From the NCBI GenBank assembly GCA_018336015.1, contig JAGXQZ010000039.1, positions 37,040 through 101,039 on the forward strand: 64,000 nt of DNA, given 5' to 3'. Every line of letters starts with the position of its first letter. The first letter of the stretch is position 1. Shown here one piece after another: positions 8,328-18,072 of this stretch. Position numbers and translations under genes: made by a program. The notes below the pieces were generated by a model, which saw only the letters and a list, made by a program, of their open reading frames with translations, did no database searches and was not told the origin of the DNA. Origin of the DNA: Algoriphagus sp. (lineage in GTDB: Bacteria > Bacteroidota > Bacteroidia > Cytophagales > Cyclobacteriaceae).

Positions 8328-9422
8328 TTAACTGTCCAATGATTTAAACATTTTAATATATTTCTTAGAAATTGCTTTCCAAGAATAATTTTTCTTCGCA
8401 AGCTTAGCTAATTCTACCATCATCGCAAGTCGATCTAGTTCCCTGATTTGTAATAACAATGATTTTAATTCATCGAAATTATTAAAATACAATGCTTTTC
8501 CAAAAGTTGTTTCTCTATTATACTTCACTCCAAAAGCAATTACTGGAAGTCCCAAATACATCGCCTCAACTAATGAAGGATTTGTTCCACCGGCACTATG
8601 ACCATGCAGATAAAAGAAACAATTTGACCTAAGCACATTTAATTCCTCCATTTCATAAATCGGATTATAGAGGATAATATTTTTTACTTTTGAATAGTCA
8701 TGGTATAGCTTCATTCCGTACTCGTTGGCGCTCCAATTTCCAACAACTACGTAAGGCATACCTATATCACATTCCTTAAATGCTCTAAGCTGCATTTCAA
8801 TATTATTTTCAGGCTCAATTCTACATACTGTGAACACATAGGGGCTATCCAAAAAGGAAAATTTCTTCTTGTAGTCATTTGTATCCACAGGGGACACGTG
8901 GTCAGCACCATAGGCAATTAAACAGGAATCTTTTTGGTATTCGGCGAGGATATAATCTTGAATATGCTTATTATCAGCGATAACTCCATGAGAAAACATC
9001 ACTGCTAATCTTTCAGAGAATTTTAGAAACCTTTTTGCAAACCACCCCCACTTATCTCTCCTCCACTCTAAGCCATCAATATGAGTGACAATTTTTGCCT
9101 TGGTGAAAGGACGAAGAAAGGGGATCATGACTGCCCCAGAAACACCCAATAGAAGAATAAAATGATGATTTCTATAGGATTTAATCAAGGAAATGGAATC
9201 ATAAATAATACTTTGAGCGCCATTTGCCTTATAATCTAAATAGGCAAGCTTTGCTCCTTTGTATAATTCGAATTTTTCTGGATAGGACCTGCTTTCACAA
9301 AAGACCGTAACCTCAAAATACTTAGGCAAATGATCCAGTAAATTATCTACGAGAGTTTCAAACCCTCCGTAGTTAGCAGGTACTCCAACAATTCCAAGGA
9401 TTGCTAACTTTTTTTTATTCAT
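8328..9422 (-). CDS. Glycosyltransferase with DUF1972 domain (GT4-like)
   Basis: 364 aa cytoplasmic GT-B enzyme. The N-terminal DUF1972 domain opens with LAILGIVGVPANYGGFETL, as in WchF/Cps2F-type rhamnosyltransferases. The C-terminal GT1/4 domain carries the donor-site motif GHSAGGTNPSLVEAMYLGLPVIAF, with the conserved Glu followed by a proline-containing loop. It probably adds one sugar to the undecaprenyl-linked repeat unit. Rhamnosyl transfer is known for some relatives but cannot be assigned here. It lies 7 bp before the wzi start and 130 bp after the UDP-glucose dehydrogenase. Confidence 0.88.
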   Translation of the reverse strand: MNKKKLAILGIVGVPANYGGFETLVDNLLDHLPKYFEVTVFCESRSYPEKFELYKGAKLAYLDYKANGAQSIIYDSISLIKSYRNHHFILLLGVSGAVMIPFLRPFTKAKIVTHIDGLEWRRDKWGWFAKRFLKFSERLAVMFSHGVIADNKHIQDYILAEYQKDSCLIAYGADHVSPVDTNDYKKKFSFLDSPYVFTVCRIEPENNIEMQLRAFKECDIGMPYVVVGNWSANEYGMKLYHDYSKVKNIILYNPIYEMEELNVLRSNCFFYLHGHSAGGTNPSLVEAMYLGLPVIAFGVKYNRETTFGKALYFNNFDELKSLLLQIRELDRLAMMVELAKLAKKNYSWKAISKKYIKMFKSLDS

Positions 9423-9552
9423 TGAAATACTTTATGATTAAAAATGTGATTGGATGCAAAACAATCCGAAGTGGTAATTTCCTGTTGTCACGAAAAAATC
9501 AAAAAAATAAAGTGACTTAAAAAGTGAAAGGAAAATTCATTTTCCAAAATCA

Positions 9553-10950
9553 TTAGTAGGATTTACCGATAGCTTGAAATCTAAATCCCAGCTGGTTCAT
9601 TTCTGCTCCATCAAGTATATTCCGCCCATCAAACACATTAGCTGGCTTAAGCATTAATTCATAAATCTGACCCCAATCAAGAATTTTAAATTCGTCCCAT
9701 TCCGTCAGAATAGCTACTGCATGTGCATCCTTACATGCTTCATATGGGTCGGTTGCAACCTGAACTAGTTGCCTGTTTTCCTCCGGAAATCGGGTATTCA
9801 AATAATCGAGATCGGCATAAACTTTTTCTTTAGGGACTTTAGGGTCGTAAACACAAATATTGGCACGCTCACTCAGAAGGAAGTCTGCTACGTAAATAGC
9901 GGCTGACTCACGCGTATCGTTAGTATCTTTTTTAAACGCCCATCCCAAGAAGGCGATTTTTTTACCGCTGACCGTATTGTATAAATTTTTTATAATTTTC
10001 TTAGCAAATCTGACTTTCTGATGGTCATTCATTTTGATCACCTGCTCCCAATAATCTGCTACTTCGTTAAGTTGATAACTCCTACTAATGTAGACCATAT
10101 TTAGAATATCTTTTTGAAAACACGACCCTCCAAATCCAACTGAGGCTTTCAAAAACTTTGGACCAATTCTGGAGTCTGTGCCAATAGCCTTTGCCACTTC
10201 TTCCACGTTAGCACCTGTAGCCTCACAAAGCTCAGAAATCGCATTGATCGAGGATACTCGTTGAGCCAGAAAGGCATTAGCTGTAAGTTTGGAAAGCTCG
10301 GATGACCAAACATTGGTCGTAAGAATTTTTTCCCTTGGAACCCAATTTGCATATACATCCACCAAAGCCTGGATAGCCTCTTTACCTTCAGGAGTATCAT
10401 CTCCTCCTATCAAGACTCGATCTGGATTATCCAAATCAGGTATGGCTGTACCTTCTGCCAAAAACTCTGGATTGGATAAAATCTGAAACTTTAATCCGTT
10501 GCCTGTGTTGTGAAGAATATCTTTTACGGCCTGGGCTGTACGAACAGGAAGTGTAGATTTTTCAACCACAATTTTATCCGATTTGGATGCTTCAGCAATT
10601 TGTCTAGCACAAAGTTCCACCCACTTAAGGTCAGCTGCCATTCCTTTTCCTTCTCCATAGGTTTTGGTTGGAGTATTCACTGAAATAAAGACCATGTCTG
10701 CCTCTTGAATAGAGGAATTCACATCGGTGGAAAAGAAAAGATTTCGTCCACGAGCTTCAGCCACTACACGGTCCAGACCAGGTTCATAAACAGGAATCTG
10801 AGAAAGATCCTCATGGTTCCATGCATCGATTCTATCTTGATTGATATCAACCACAATTACCTTGATGTCAGGGCATTTCTGAGCAATAACAGACATGGTA
10901 GGTCCACCCACATAACCTGCACCGATACAACAAATAGTTTTGACTTTCAT
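9553..10950 (-). CDS. ugd: UDP-glucose 6-dehydrogenase (eukaryote-like type)
   Basis: 465 aa. It makes UDP-glucuronate from UDP-glucose and 2 NAD+. It shows the Rossmann motif [14 protein letters not shown], the [13 protein letters not shown] block, the catalytic Cys277 in [12 protein letters not shown] and a C-terminal nucleotide domain with [13 protein letters not shown]. Length and wording (for example [26 protein letters not shown]) match the animal/plant UGDH class rather than the shorter enterobacterial Ugd; this class is common in Bacteroidota. It is the second nucleotide-sugar dehydrogenase in the locus, so the polymer probably contains glucuronic acid or a derivative. Confidence 0.95.
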   Translation of the reverse strand: MKVKTICCIGAGYVGGPTMSVIAQKCPDIKVIVVDINQDRIDAWNHEDLSQIPVYEPGLDRVVAEARGRNLFFSTDVNSSIQEADMVFISVNTPTKTYGEGKGMAADLKWVELCARQIAEASKSDKIVVEKSTLPVRTAQAVKDILHNTGNGLKFQILSNPEFLAEGTAIPDLDNPDRVLIGGDDTPEGKEAIQALVDVYANWVPREKILTTNVWSSELSKLTANAFLAQRVSSINAISELCEATGANVEEVAKAIGTDSRIGPKFLKASVGFGGSCFQKDILNMVYISRSYQLNEVADYWEQVIKMNDHQKVRFAKKIIKNLYNTVSGKKIAFLGWAFKKDTNDTRESAAIYVADFLLSERANICVYDPKVPKEKVYADLDYLNTRFPEENRQLVQVATDPYEACKDAHAVAILTEWDEFKILDWGQIYELMLKPANVFDGRNILDGAEMNQLGFRFQAIGKSY

Positions 10951-11007
10951 AAAATGAATATTATATGGAAATTTTGAAATCTAGCTTTTCTTTAACTTTT
11001 AACTTGA

Positions 11008-11889
11008 TCATCCTTTAGAGAAACCAAGGCGATATAACGTGGAAAAAAACAAGGTCAGAAGCAAAAAAAACATTTTGTTCAAAGGCCTAATTTTTAATGA
11101 ATTTTTAAATAGATACCATAAATCGCTACTCGTATCAAAACCTCTTTCGAGGAGAAATTCTTGATATCTCAACAAAACTCTGCCATGACGATAGGATTTT
11201 CTGATTTTGGCCAAAGGATTGGATTGAGAGGCTCCTAATACATTTTTGTCATGCTGCCTATAATAACTCAAGGCCTCAGGAATAAATTGATAAGGCAATG
11301 CACCCCGCAACACCCACAAGGCCAAATACCAATCATGCATAGGTATACGATCGTCAAATTGGAGATTGATTTGTTTTAAAAATTTCCCTGTGACGGTGAT
11401 CGTGTGTCCGATCACGCAATTCGACAAATAAAGGCTAGGTAAGGAAAAATCTCTTTTTATGTCCCAAAATTTCTGATAGAATGAAGGTTTGAGAACCCTC
11501 AAATCAGAATCTGCAATCATCACATCATGAAAAACAAAATCAGCACCTTCCTGAAGGTATTTTAAAACAGATTCATTTTTCTTATCCACCCAGACATCAT
11601 CCTGATCACTTAAAAACAAAATATAATCCAAACCATCATAATGATCTCTTATCCAAGAAATAGAGTTAAGAAAAGAATGACAAGCTGATTTGGCTTCATC
11701 GAAATAGTGAGAGGATATCTTTCCCGATTCTTCCTTTAAGGATTCGATGACCGCTCGTGTAGCATCAGAGGAAAAGTAGTCATGTATAATGATTTGATCC
11801 AAAGGAACGCTCTGACTAAGCATGCTCCTTACCTGATCCGACAAGTATTCTTCCCCGTTATGACTACAGATTAGCGCGATCTTGATCAT
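11008..11889 (-). CDS. GT2 family glycosyltransferase
   Basis: 293 aa GT-A enzyme. The nucleotide-sugar pocket starts with IALICSHNGEEYLSDQVRSMLSQS and the metal-binding motif appears in ILFLSDQDDVWVDKK near residue 97. This wording is typical of rhamnosyl- and other hexosyl-transferases of polysaccharide loci. The C-terminus carries basic residues and a hydrophobic segment (NKMFFLLLTLFFSTLYRL), probably a membrane anchor. It overlaps the polymerase-like gene by 26 bp, which suggests translational coupling. Confidence 0.9.
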   Translation of the reverse strand: MIKIALICSHNGEEYLSDQVRSMLSQSVPLDQIIIHDYFSSDATRAVIESLKEESGKISSHYFDEAKSACHSFLNSISWIRDHYDGLDYILFLSDQDDVWVDKKNESVLKYLQEGADFVFHDVMIADSDLRVLKPSFYQKFWDIKRDFSLPSLYLSNCVIGHTITVTGKFLKQINLQFDDRIPMHDWYLALWVLRGALPYQFIPEALSYYRQHDKNVLGASQSNPLAKIRKSYRHGRVLLRYQEFLLERGFDTSSDLWYLFKNSLKIRPLNKMFFLLLTLFFSTLYRLGFSKG

Positions 11890-12931
11890 CCACTTTTTTA
11901 AAGAAATAACAACAAGTCAAAAACCAAATCGGCAAAAACAGCCATGGGTTGACAAATCCCACGGAAAAATACATCATAGTACTAGCAAGGGGTCTTTTCA
12001 CTCCGCTGAAATAAAAAATTAAAAGAATAAAAATCCCAAACATTAAAAATCCAATTAAACCAAATTGGAGAAACAACATTGGTAGTTGCATTTCTATCTG
12101 ATAGGGTTGGCTAAAATCTGTCACAAACTCATCCATCACAAAACCAAATCCCCTACCAAAAAAAAAGTAATCACTACTGATCAATCCAATAATACTCATT
12201 AACTGATTGAATTTAAAAATTATACTCAAAGCCAAATCAGCTCTGATTACAAATGAAATTAACTCTAGTCCTATGAAAAAAACTCCCAAAAGAATCAATG
12301 GCAAGAAATACCAAATTCGTTTCATTATAAGTAATCTATGATCCATCCAAAGTCTCCAAACGAAGAAAATGATGATGAAAAAACTTTTACACAATACAAA
12401 TACATAAAAAAAAGTAAGGGCAAAAAGGACTACATTCAGGTAGTTTTTTTTGAAAAGTCTATAATCATTAAGGACAATCAAAGGAGTAGTTTCTATAAAG
12501 ACTCTATGAATAGCACCATCAGTTCCACGGATAAAATTTAAGCCTCTAAAGAAGCTGAAATCAAGATTAAAAACATAAAAAACAATCGCTAAACTTATGG
12601 ATACGAAATTAAAAATAGTAATCCACTTCAGATCAAAGGAAAAATTGGTTCGATAGGAGTGACCTATTAATATTGCCGATATAACAAATAAAGCAAAGCC
12701 TAAAAAGTGAATAAACCCAAATTCATTTCGTAAGGAATCATTAATCCACAGCAGGGCTAAAAAACCACCTGATGTAATGAAGAAAAGCATAAAATAAAAT
12801 AATATCTTATCTTTTCTGGATAAGAGGAATGCTACTACCTGTACAGGTAACAGCGCTTTTTGGCTCACTAATAAAAAAATTGGCCAAACTGAAAACATCC
12901 AATTGGTCAATTGGATATCCTTAATTTTCAT
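11864..12931 (-). CDS. wzy: Wzy-like polysaccharide polymerase (integral membrane)
   Basis: 355 aa with about ten hydrophobic segments and no soluble domain. The size, the large loop after the middle segments (residues about 125-150, FNLDFSFFRGLNFIRGTDGAIHR) and the absence of any other polymerase candidate in a Wzx/Wzz-containing locus make it the likely O-antigen/capsule polymerase. Wzy proteins share little sequence, so the call rests mainly on topology and context; a ligase-like (WaaL) role is the alternative. It overlaps both neighbours (26 bp and 11 bp). Confidence 0.7.
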   Translation of the reverse strand: MKIKDIQLTNWMFSVWPIFLLVSQKALLPVQVVAFLLSRKDKILFYFMLFFITSGGFLALLWINDSLRNEFGFIHFLGFALFVISAILIGHSYRTNFSFDLKWITIFNFVSISLAIVFYVFNLDFSFFRGLNFIRGTDGAIHRVFIETTPLIVLNDYRLFKKNYLNVVLFALTFFYVFVLCKSFFIIIFFVWRLWMDHRLLIMKRIWYFLPLILLGVFFIGLELISFVIRADLALSIIFKFNQLMSIIGLISSDYFFFGRGFGFVMDEFVTDFSQPYQIEMQLPMLFLQFGLIGFLMFGIFILLIFYFSGVKRPLASTMMYFSVGFVNPWLFLPIWFLTCCYFFKKVDDQDRANL

Positions 12932-13694
12932 TCCACTTATTAAGTATGGATGAGGATTTTATTTTTTTAAAACCGAATTTACTATGTATATCTTTCTTAA
13001 GAAAGATGCTAAAATTGAGCTCATTAGGATAAAAAACTGCTCGGATATTATCAAAAAAACCAAAGTGAAGCAAAAAATTAACGTACGCCTTAAGTCTCAT
13101 AAAAAAACTCGGAATAAATAAAACTGAATATGTCCACTTTAAATAATCCACCACAAATTCAAAAGTCTTAAGCTCAAACTCCTGAATCACTTCGTATCTC
13201 GAAAAAGGTCGGTCGTTTGCAAGACAAATTTGCTTCAATAAAACCTGAGAATCGGTATCATCAATAAGATTAATCCCAAACAAAAAGGATTGAAAATGAG
13301 GCCTTATTTCTTCACTCAAGCTAAATGACACAAAAGTAGAGTTGTCCAATAGGCCACTTATCTTTTTTAAAGTTTTAATAAAAACGAGAGGATCAGTTAT
13401 TTCAATAGAATTATTTAAGAAAATAAGTCTAGAAACCCCTTCCTGTTTACATTCCAAAAATCCTCGTAGATAGCAATTTAGATCATACCCTTGTGTGGGA
13501 TTTGATATAAATTTGATACTGGAAGGCAAATCATTTAAATTAGTCAGTTCTCCATTGTAGACTAACAAAACCTGAAAAGAAGGATCTGTGGAAACAAAAT
13601 TAAGGAACTGTAATACATCCTCTCTTAGTTTGGATTTCTTTTCATAAACAGCAAAAATAAGTGTTATCAAACCCAAGTTATTAAATAAGATCAA
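12921..13694 (-). CDS. RgpF-like rhamnan-synthesis family protein
   Basis: 257 aa soluble protein. The segment RLIFLNNSIEITDPLVFIKTLKKISG followed by FVSFSLSEEIRPHFQSFLFGIN closely follows the RgpF pattern (a LNDS block, then a DxxxxxxHxQSYFLVF block). In streptococci RgpF-type proteins act in rhamnan or teichoic-like chain synthesis as glycosyltransferases. Here the motif is shortened and the usual D in LNDS is N, so catalysis is uncertain. It overlaps the next gene by 4 bp (ATGA type) and the polymerase by 11 bp, so it belongs to the tightly coupled block 11008-16374. Confidence 0.65.
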   Translation of the reverse strand: MILFNNLGLITLIFAVYEKKSKLREDVLQFLNFVSTDPSFQVLLVYNGELTNLNDLPSSIKFISNPTQGYDLNCYLRGFLECKQEGVSRLIFLNNSIEITDPLVFIKTLKKISGLLDNSTFVSFSLSEEIRPHFQSFLFGINLIDDTDSQVLLKQICLANDRPFSRYEVIQEFELKTFEFVVDYLKWTYSVLFIPSFFMRLKAYVNFLLHFGFFDNIRAVFYPNELNFSIFLKKDIHSKFGFKKIKSSSILNKWNEN

Positions 13695-14488
13695 CGAGTT
13701 TGTATAACCAATCCATACAATATATCAATCCAATCAAAAAATCTATTCAAAGGCTGATTGGAATCATAGAAACGCTTAAAAGCCACATAACCTATCCAAG
13801 TATTGAATCTTGTTTGATACCTTTTGTGAAGCTCTACTGAAAAATAAGGGCTTCTGCGAGCTGAATAAACTCCTGTAACGTAGTCGATATTCAACTTCCA
13901 CAATACATACATCAAAGAAAGTTGGTCCCGTTTGGTTTTTTGAAAAAACTCTTCCCACCACATTTCCATAGCTGCGATTATTTTAGGATCATGTTGCCTT
14001 CTAAATATCAGGTTATTTTCAGTCAACCCATAGTTTTCCGGGAATCCATCTTCCTTGTAGGAATTCATTTGAGACACCACCAAGGCTGAATTTCCTTTTT
14101 TAGATTTAATAATTATCTCGGCTTCCTGATAAATACAATTTCTTGCAAAATGATCCGGCAAAACGAACGTATGTGGGCAATTCTTCAAAAAGCGGAATAA
14201 TTCACTAGCTTTCTCTTTGATCTGGATATTAGAATCCACATAAAAGCTCATTGAATATTCCTTAAGATAAATGTGAGGGAAAAACTTATATATCCTATTC
14301 AATTCCACTTGGCTGCGACCCTCTGTAGGCACAAGCCTGATATCCCACACTTGGGATACTAATCCTGCCTGATCAGTGAAGCAGACAAAATCCACATCAC
14401 TAAATTTTCCCACAGGATCTCTTAGCACATCGTAATCTCCAAAAAGTGCTGTATAGACGACTAATCGTTCCAGGTTCACTTCATCCAT
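13691..14488 (-). CDS. DUF616 / TOD1-MUCI70-like glycosyltransferase
   Basis: 265 aa. It opens with VVYTALFGDYDVLRDP, then DVDFVCFTDQ and SFYVDSNIQIKEKASEL, the signature of the DUF616 (TOD1/MUCI70) GT-A-like family, with VDSN as the probable metal site. Plant members act in polysaccharide or sphingolipid glycan synthesis; bacterial members occur in capsule and O-antigen loci. No membrane segment is seen. It overlaps asnB by 13 bp and the RgpF-like gene by 4 bp. The family is fairly sure; donor and acceptor are unknown. Confidence 0.8.
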   Translation of the reverse strand: MDEVNLERLVVYTALFGDYDVLRDPVGKFSDVDFVCFTDQAGLVSQVWDIRLVPTEGRSQVELNRIYKFFPHIYLKEYSMSFYVDSNIQIKEKASELFRFLKNCPHTFVLPDHFARNCIYQEAEIIIKSKKGNSALVVSQMNSYKEDGFPENYGLTENNLIFRRQHDPKIIAAMEMWWEEFFQKTKRDQLSLMYVLWKLNIDYVTGVYSARRSPYFSVELHKRYQTRFNTWIGYVAFKRFYDSNQPLNRFFDWIDILYGLVIQTR

Positions 14489-16374
14489 TTTTCATACCAC
14501 ATCTGGAAAACTAGAATAGTCCAAACTTTCCCCAGAAGGTAATCATGACCTTTTAAAAATTGGTCTTTAATCCGGATGATTTGAGACACATTAAATAAGC
14601 CATGGGTTTTTAATTTTTCCGGACTGAAATAATAGTCCATATAATCATAAAACCCTACTTTCAACCATCTTTCTAGAGGAATACTAAACCCCATTTTTGG
14701 GCGGTCAAGAAGTTCTTTTGGAATATACTTATGGGTAATCTCTTTCAGGAGATATTTCTTATTTCCATTCTTAATTTTATAATTAGAATCAATTCGAGAT
14801 ACAAATTCAATAAGTCGATAATCAAGTAGGGGCTCTCTTCCTTCGAGACTGATAGACATAGTGGACCTATCTACTTTAGTCAAAATATTATCAAGCTGAT
14901 AGGTCTTGAAATCAAGGGCCAACATTTTGTCCAATTCTGACAGATCTTGAGATAACAGAGCCAATTCATCAAAGCCTGTAAGGGTCTTGTGAGCTTCAAA
15001 CTGAGCAAGATCATTCAACTCCGAGGTGGTAAAAAACTTCTGGAGACTCTCCATGAAATCTGTTTGGGACTCAGATTTCATAAAAGATATCGCCCGGTAA
15101 TATTTTTCTGTAAACTTTGGAAACATAGAATTGATTCTAATTTTCCTCGGTGTAACCATTTCCAAAACATTGGAAACCTCCTTCCTATTTGGTAATCTAC
15201 TAAAACGATCAAAATATTTTCCCGCAGTTAGGTATTTTTCATAGCCCCCAAACAATTCATCCCCACCATCAGCACTAAGAGAAACAGTCACCTGCTGCCT
15301 TGCTAATCTACTTACCAGAATAGTTGGTATCATCGAACTATCAGCGAATGGCTCATCGAAAAAAAGAGGGAGTTCAGGTAGAATTTCCAATGCGTCTTTT
15401 TCACCGCAATAGTATTCGTTGTGATCTGTACCCAAAAAGTCAGCTATCTTTTTGGCATGATGGGCTTCATTATACTGTTCTTCAGCAAAACCAATCGAAA
15501 AAGTTTTAATCTTTTCAGTTCGTGAAGACTGTAAAAGTGCAGTAACTGCAGATGAATCGTAGCCTCCACTCAAAAACACGCCGACCGGAACATCCGACAC
15601 CATTCTATACTCACAGGCAGATTTCAATAGAGTCTCTGTCTGATCCAATATTTCGTCGGGTTCTAAGACAAGTTTTTCTTTATTATAGCAATCAATTACA
15701 TTCCAATAGGAGGAGGTTTTTATAGAATCCTCAAAGACAGAAAATTCCAAAATATGGCCAGCCTTTAATTTGAAGGAATTTTTGAAAATAGTATAAGGCT
15801 CTGGAATATATCCATATTGAAAAAACAAACTCAACCCTTGGGTATCTATCTCCTTAATAAACGAGGGATGCTCATGGAAGCTTTTTAGCTCACTAGCAAA
15901 TAAAAATAGCCCATCATGATAATACCAATACAAAGGCTTCACCCCCGCACGATCACGAATCAACGTCAAAATTCCTTGCTCGGAATCCAAGATTACTATA
16001 GCAAACATGCCGTTTAATCGATGAACCATCTCTTTGCCCCAACGGCTAAAGGCTTTAAGAATGACCTCTGTATCGGAATTGGAATCAAATGAAAATCCTT
16101 CAGCTTCCAAGTCGGCACGAATTTCTTTGAAATTATAAACTTCACCGTTGAAAATTATTTTCAATTTACCAAAAACCATAGGTTGATGACCCTGTTCAGT
16201 CAAGTCTAAGATAGAAAGACGACGGTGTCCTAACCCTATTTGTGATTTCGCAGTATTTGTTAAAAAATATCCGGAATCATCGGGTCCCCTATGAATCAAT
16301 GAATCAGTCATCTTTCTTAAAATAACCTCATCAGAAGAAAATTTAAAGTCAACAAAACCCGAAACTCCACACAT
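14476..16374 (-). CDS. asnB: AsnB-type glutamine-dependent amidotransferase
   Basis: 632 aa. The N-terminal class II glutaminase has the nucleophile Cys2 (MCGVSGFVDF), RGPDDSGYF, GHRRLSILDL and IIFNGEVYNF. The C-terminal synthetase has the PP-loop VFLSGGYDSSAVTALL near residue 267 and LSADGGDELFGGYEKY. The enzyme class forms an amide from a carboxylate, glutamine and ATP. Inside a polysaccharide locus with two UDP-sugar dehydrogenases, the carboxylate may be a uronic acid rather than aspartate, as proposed for WbpS/WbtH-like proteins. A plain asparagine synthetase cannot be excluded. It is cotranscribed with the surrounding glycosyltransferases. Confidence 0.9.
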   Translation of the reverse strand: MCGVSGFVDFKFSSDEVILRKMTDSLIHRGPDDSGYFLTNTAKSQIGLGHRRLSILDLTEQGHQPMVFGKLKIIFNGEVYNFKEIRADLEAEGFSFDSNSDTEVILKAFSRWGKEMVHRLNGMFAIVILDSEQGILTLIRDRAGVKPLYWYYHDGLFLFASELKSFHEHPSFIKEIDTQGLSLFFQYGYIPEPYTIFKNSFKLKAGHILEFSVFEDSIKTSSYWNVIDCYNKEKLVLEPDEILDQTETLLKSACEYRMVSDVPVGVFLSGGYDSSAVTALLQSSRTEKIKTFSIGFAEEQYNEAHHAKKIADFLGTDHNEYYCGEKDALEILPELPLFFDEPFADSSMIPTILVSRLARQQVTVSLSADGGDELFGGYEKYLTAGKYFDRFSRLPNRKEVSNVLEMVTPRKIRINSMFPKFTEKYYRAISFMKSESQTDFMESLQKFFTTSELNDLAQFEAHKTLTGFDELALLSQDLSELDKMLALDFKTYQLDNILTKVDRSTMSISLEGREPLLDYRLIEFVSRIDSNYKIKNGNKKYLLKEITHKYIPKELLDRPKMGFSIPLERWLKVGFYDYMDYYFSPEKLKTHGLFNVSQIIRIKDQFLKGHDYLLGKVWTILVFQMWYEKWMK

Positions 16375-16418
16375 GAAAATCTACATTTGATTGTTAAAAC
16401 CTAGTCAAAGTGAATGAC

Positions 16419-17408
16419 TCAATGTTTAGAAAACTCTTTGAAAATACCATTCTCACCTAATCGAACTGCATTAAATAAAAACTTTATCCTTTTATAAATA
16501 AATGCTGGTTTTTGTAAAAACTTGAACATAGACCAATAACAAATAATTAAGTGAAAGGAGATTTTATTAATAAAATATATTAAATTACTCTTTTTGATTT
16601 GTTGATAAAAAAAAGCAGTATTTCTAAAAGAATAATACAATTTAAATAAAGAAATACTTGGACTAAATATATCTTCTCCATCTTTAAAGGACATATCCAA
16701 GTCCTCAATCTGACTAGAATACACTAAAAATTGCGGAATACCAGATCTATATAACCTTAGTGTATACTCATGATCATCCACATAAACAAAAAACTCATTA
16801 TTAGGCAAACCAATTCTACGTAAATTATCTACACGGGAAAATAAGCCTCCATATGGACCATATTTTACCCCAACAATTGGATAATTTATATCCTTGGGAA
16901 TTAGCTCTAGACTATTTTTAGAAAACTTACTTTTCAAGTACCTAAAAATATCAAAACCGCAATAGCCATTAATTAAAGGGCCTTTAATTTCTCCTTTAGT
17001 AACCGCTGCCAAATCATCTTTCCATTGATTGCCTCTATAACTGTACAATACAGGATTGGTAATTCTTACTGATAGATACTTGTAGGCTTCTTGAAGAGCA
17101 AAAAGGGAACCGGCGCAAGGCAAATTATCATCATCCAAAAACCAGAAAAAAAAATCCTCTTGGCGCTTAAATCCATAGTCCAATACCAAAGAATAGGCTC
17201 CTGCGGTGCCTAAGTTTTCTTGATTGGTAAAGACTCTAAGGTCTGAAGTTTTATTCTTCAACTCATCAATTTGCAATTTTATCTCCTTGGGACATCCGTT
17301 GTCCACTACCCAAACTTCACTAACCCCTTCACGAAACACCGCTTTAACGACTTGTTCCAAAAGATGAAATCTATTACTGTATGTTACAATTACTGCAACT
17401 ACTTGCAT
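16419..17408 (-). CDS. GT2 family glycosyltransferase (GlfT/rhamnosyl-like)
   Basis: 329 aa. The opening VVAVIVTYSNRFHLLEQVVKAVF and EVWVVDNGCPKE mark the GT-A nucleotide pocket, and FWFLDDDNLPC near residue 92 is the acidic metal motif. EFFVYVDDHEYTLRLYRSG matches the acceptor-side DDxE/H block of galactofuranosyl- and rhamnosyl-transferases. The C-terminus has basic amphipathic segments (IYKRIKFLFNAVRLG). It lies 44 bp before asnB and 49 bp after the methyltransferase. Sugar specificity is not decided. Confidence 0.88.
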   Translation of the reverse strand: MQVVAVIVTYSNRFHLLEQVVKAVFREGVSEVWVVDNGCPKEIKLQIDELKNKTSDLRVFTNQENLGTAGAYSLVLDYGFKRQEDFFFWFLDDDNLPCAGSLFALQEAYKYLSVRITNPVLYSYRGNQWKDDLAAVTKGEIKGPLINGYCGFDIFRYLKSKFSKNSLELIPKDINYPIVGVKYGPYGGLFSRVDNLRRIGLPNNEFFVYVDDHEYTLRLYRSGIPQFLVYSSQIEDLDMSFKDGEDIFSPSISLFKLYYSFRNTAFFYQQIKKSNLIYFINKISFHLIICYWSMFKFLQKPAFIYKRIKFLFNAVRLGENGIFKEFSKH

Positions 17409-17457
17409 TTCATAGTCAAGAAAAGTAGAACCTATACAAAATATCCAAATTCATAAA

Positions 17458-18072
17458 CTATTTTGAAGTCTTCTGAATCTCAAAATAAATTTCATAACAA
17501 GGAAAAATATAGGTAAATGTCTCTTCATATAATTCTTTCATATAATTAGAAGAATTAAATACTCTAGTAAGAAACTTCTTAAACAAATTTCTTAGCCTAA
17601 AATCAGATCTAAAAATCAGTTTCACATCCACAATATCAAAATCCAAGTCATTATAATAGGTAGGCACCCTGCGCTTAAAAAATGAATTTTTACTAAAGTA
17701 GGAGATAGAATAAAGCCCCCAAAAACTTTTGTGTGTATAATCGCTATAATAATAGGGATTTGAAAAGTGAGGCACGATATTTATCATCTTTCCATTTGGC
17801 TTCAACACCCTAGAAACCTCTCTTAAAAAATTTGGTAGATTATCGATATGCTCCAAAAAATGACTGGACCTAATCTCATCTATAGATGAATCTGGGATAA
17901 AACTGAACCCATTAGATAAATCACACACATAATCTACACTTTCCTTGGCCATAATATCTAACCCAATACAATGATCAAATTGTTTAGTTTCTCCAGGGCC
18001 TAATTCAAGGACGCATTTGCCATATTTAGATTTATAATCAAATAGTATATCGTCAAACTTATCGGTGTGCAT
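17458..18072 (-). CDS. Class I SAM-dependent methyltransferase
   Basis: 204 aa with a Methyltransf_11-like fold: motif I is VLELGPGETKQFDHCIGLDI, followed by IDEIRSSHFLEHIDNLPNFLREVSRVLKPNGKMINIVPHF, which is the usual post-motif helix and strand. In this setting it probably methylates a sugar hydroxyl or a carboxyl group of the repeat unit, possibly as a cap. The start codon lies inside the flippase gene (14 bp overlap). The acceptor is inferred only from context. Confidence 0.85.
   Translation of the reverse strand: MHTDKFDDILFDYKSKYGKCVLELGPGETKQFDHCIGLDIMAKESVDYVCDLSNGFSFIPDSSIDEIRSSHFLEHIDNLPNFLREVSRVLKPNGKMINIVPHFSNPYYYSDYTHKSFWGLYSISYFSKNSFFKRRVPTYYNDLDFDIVDVKLIFRSDFRLRNLFKKFLTRVFNSSNYMKELYEETFTYIFPCYEIYFEIQKTSK

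Noticed and set aside
8321..8401. 27-residue N-terminal extension of the Wzi-like protein
   Set aside because: It overlaps the upstream glycosyltransferase gene by 74 bp and puts charged residues in front of a good signal peptide.
9530..9545. GGAAAA / TTTTCC hairpin after ugd
   Set aside because: Short A/T-only arms and no strong T-run; not counted as a terminator, so ugd and the next gene may be cotranscribed.
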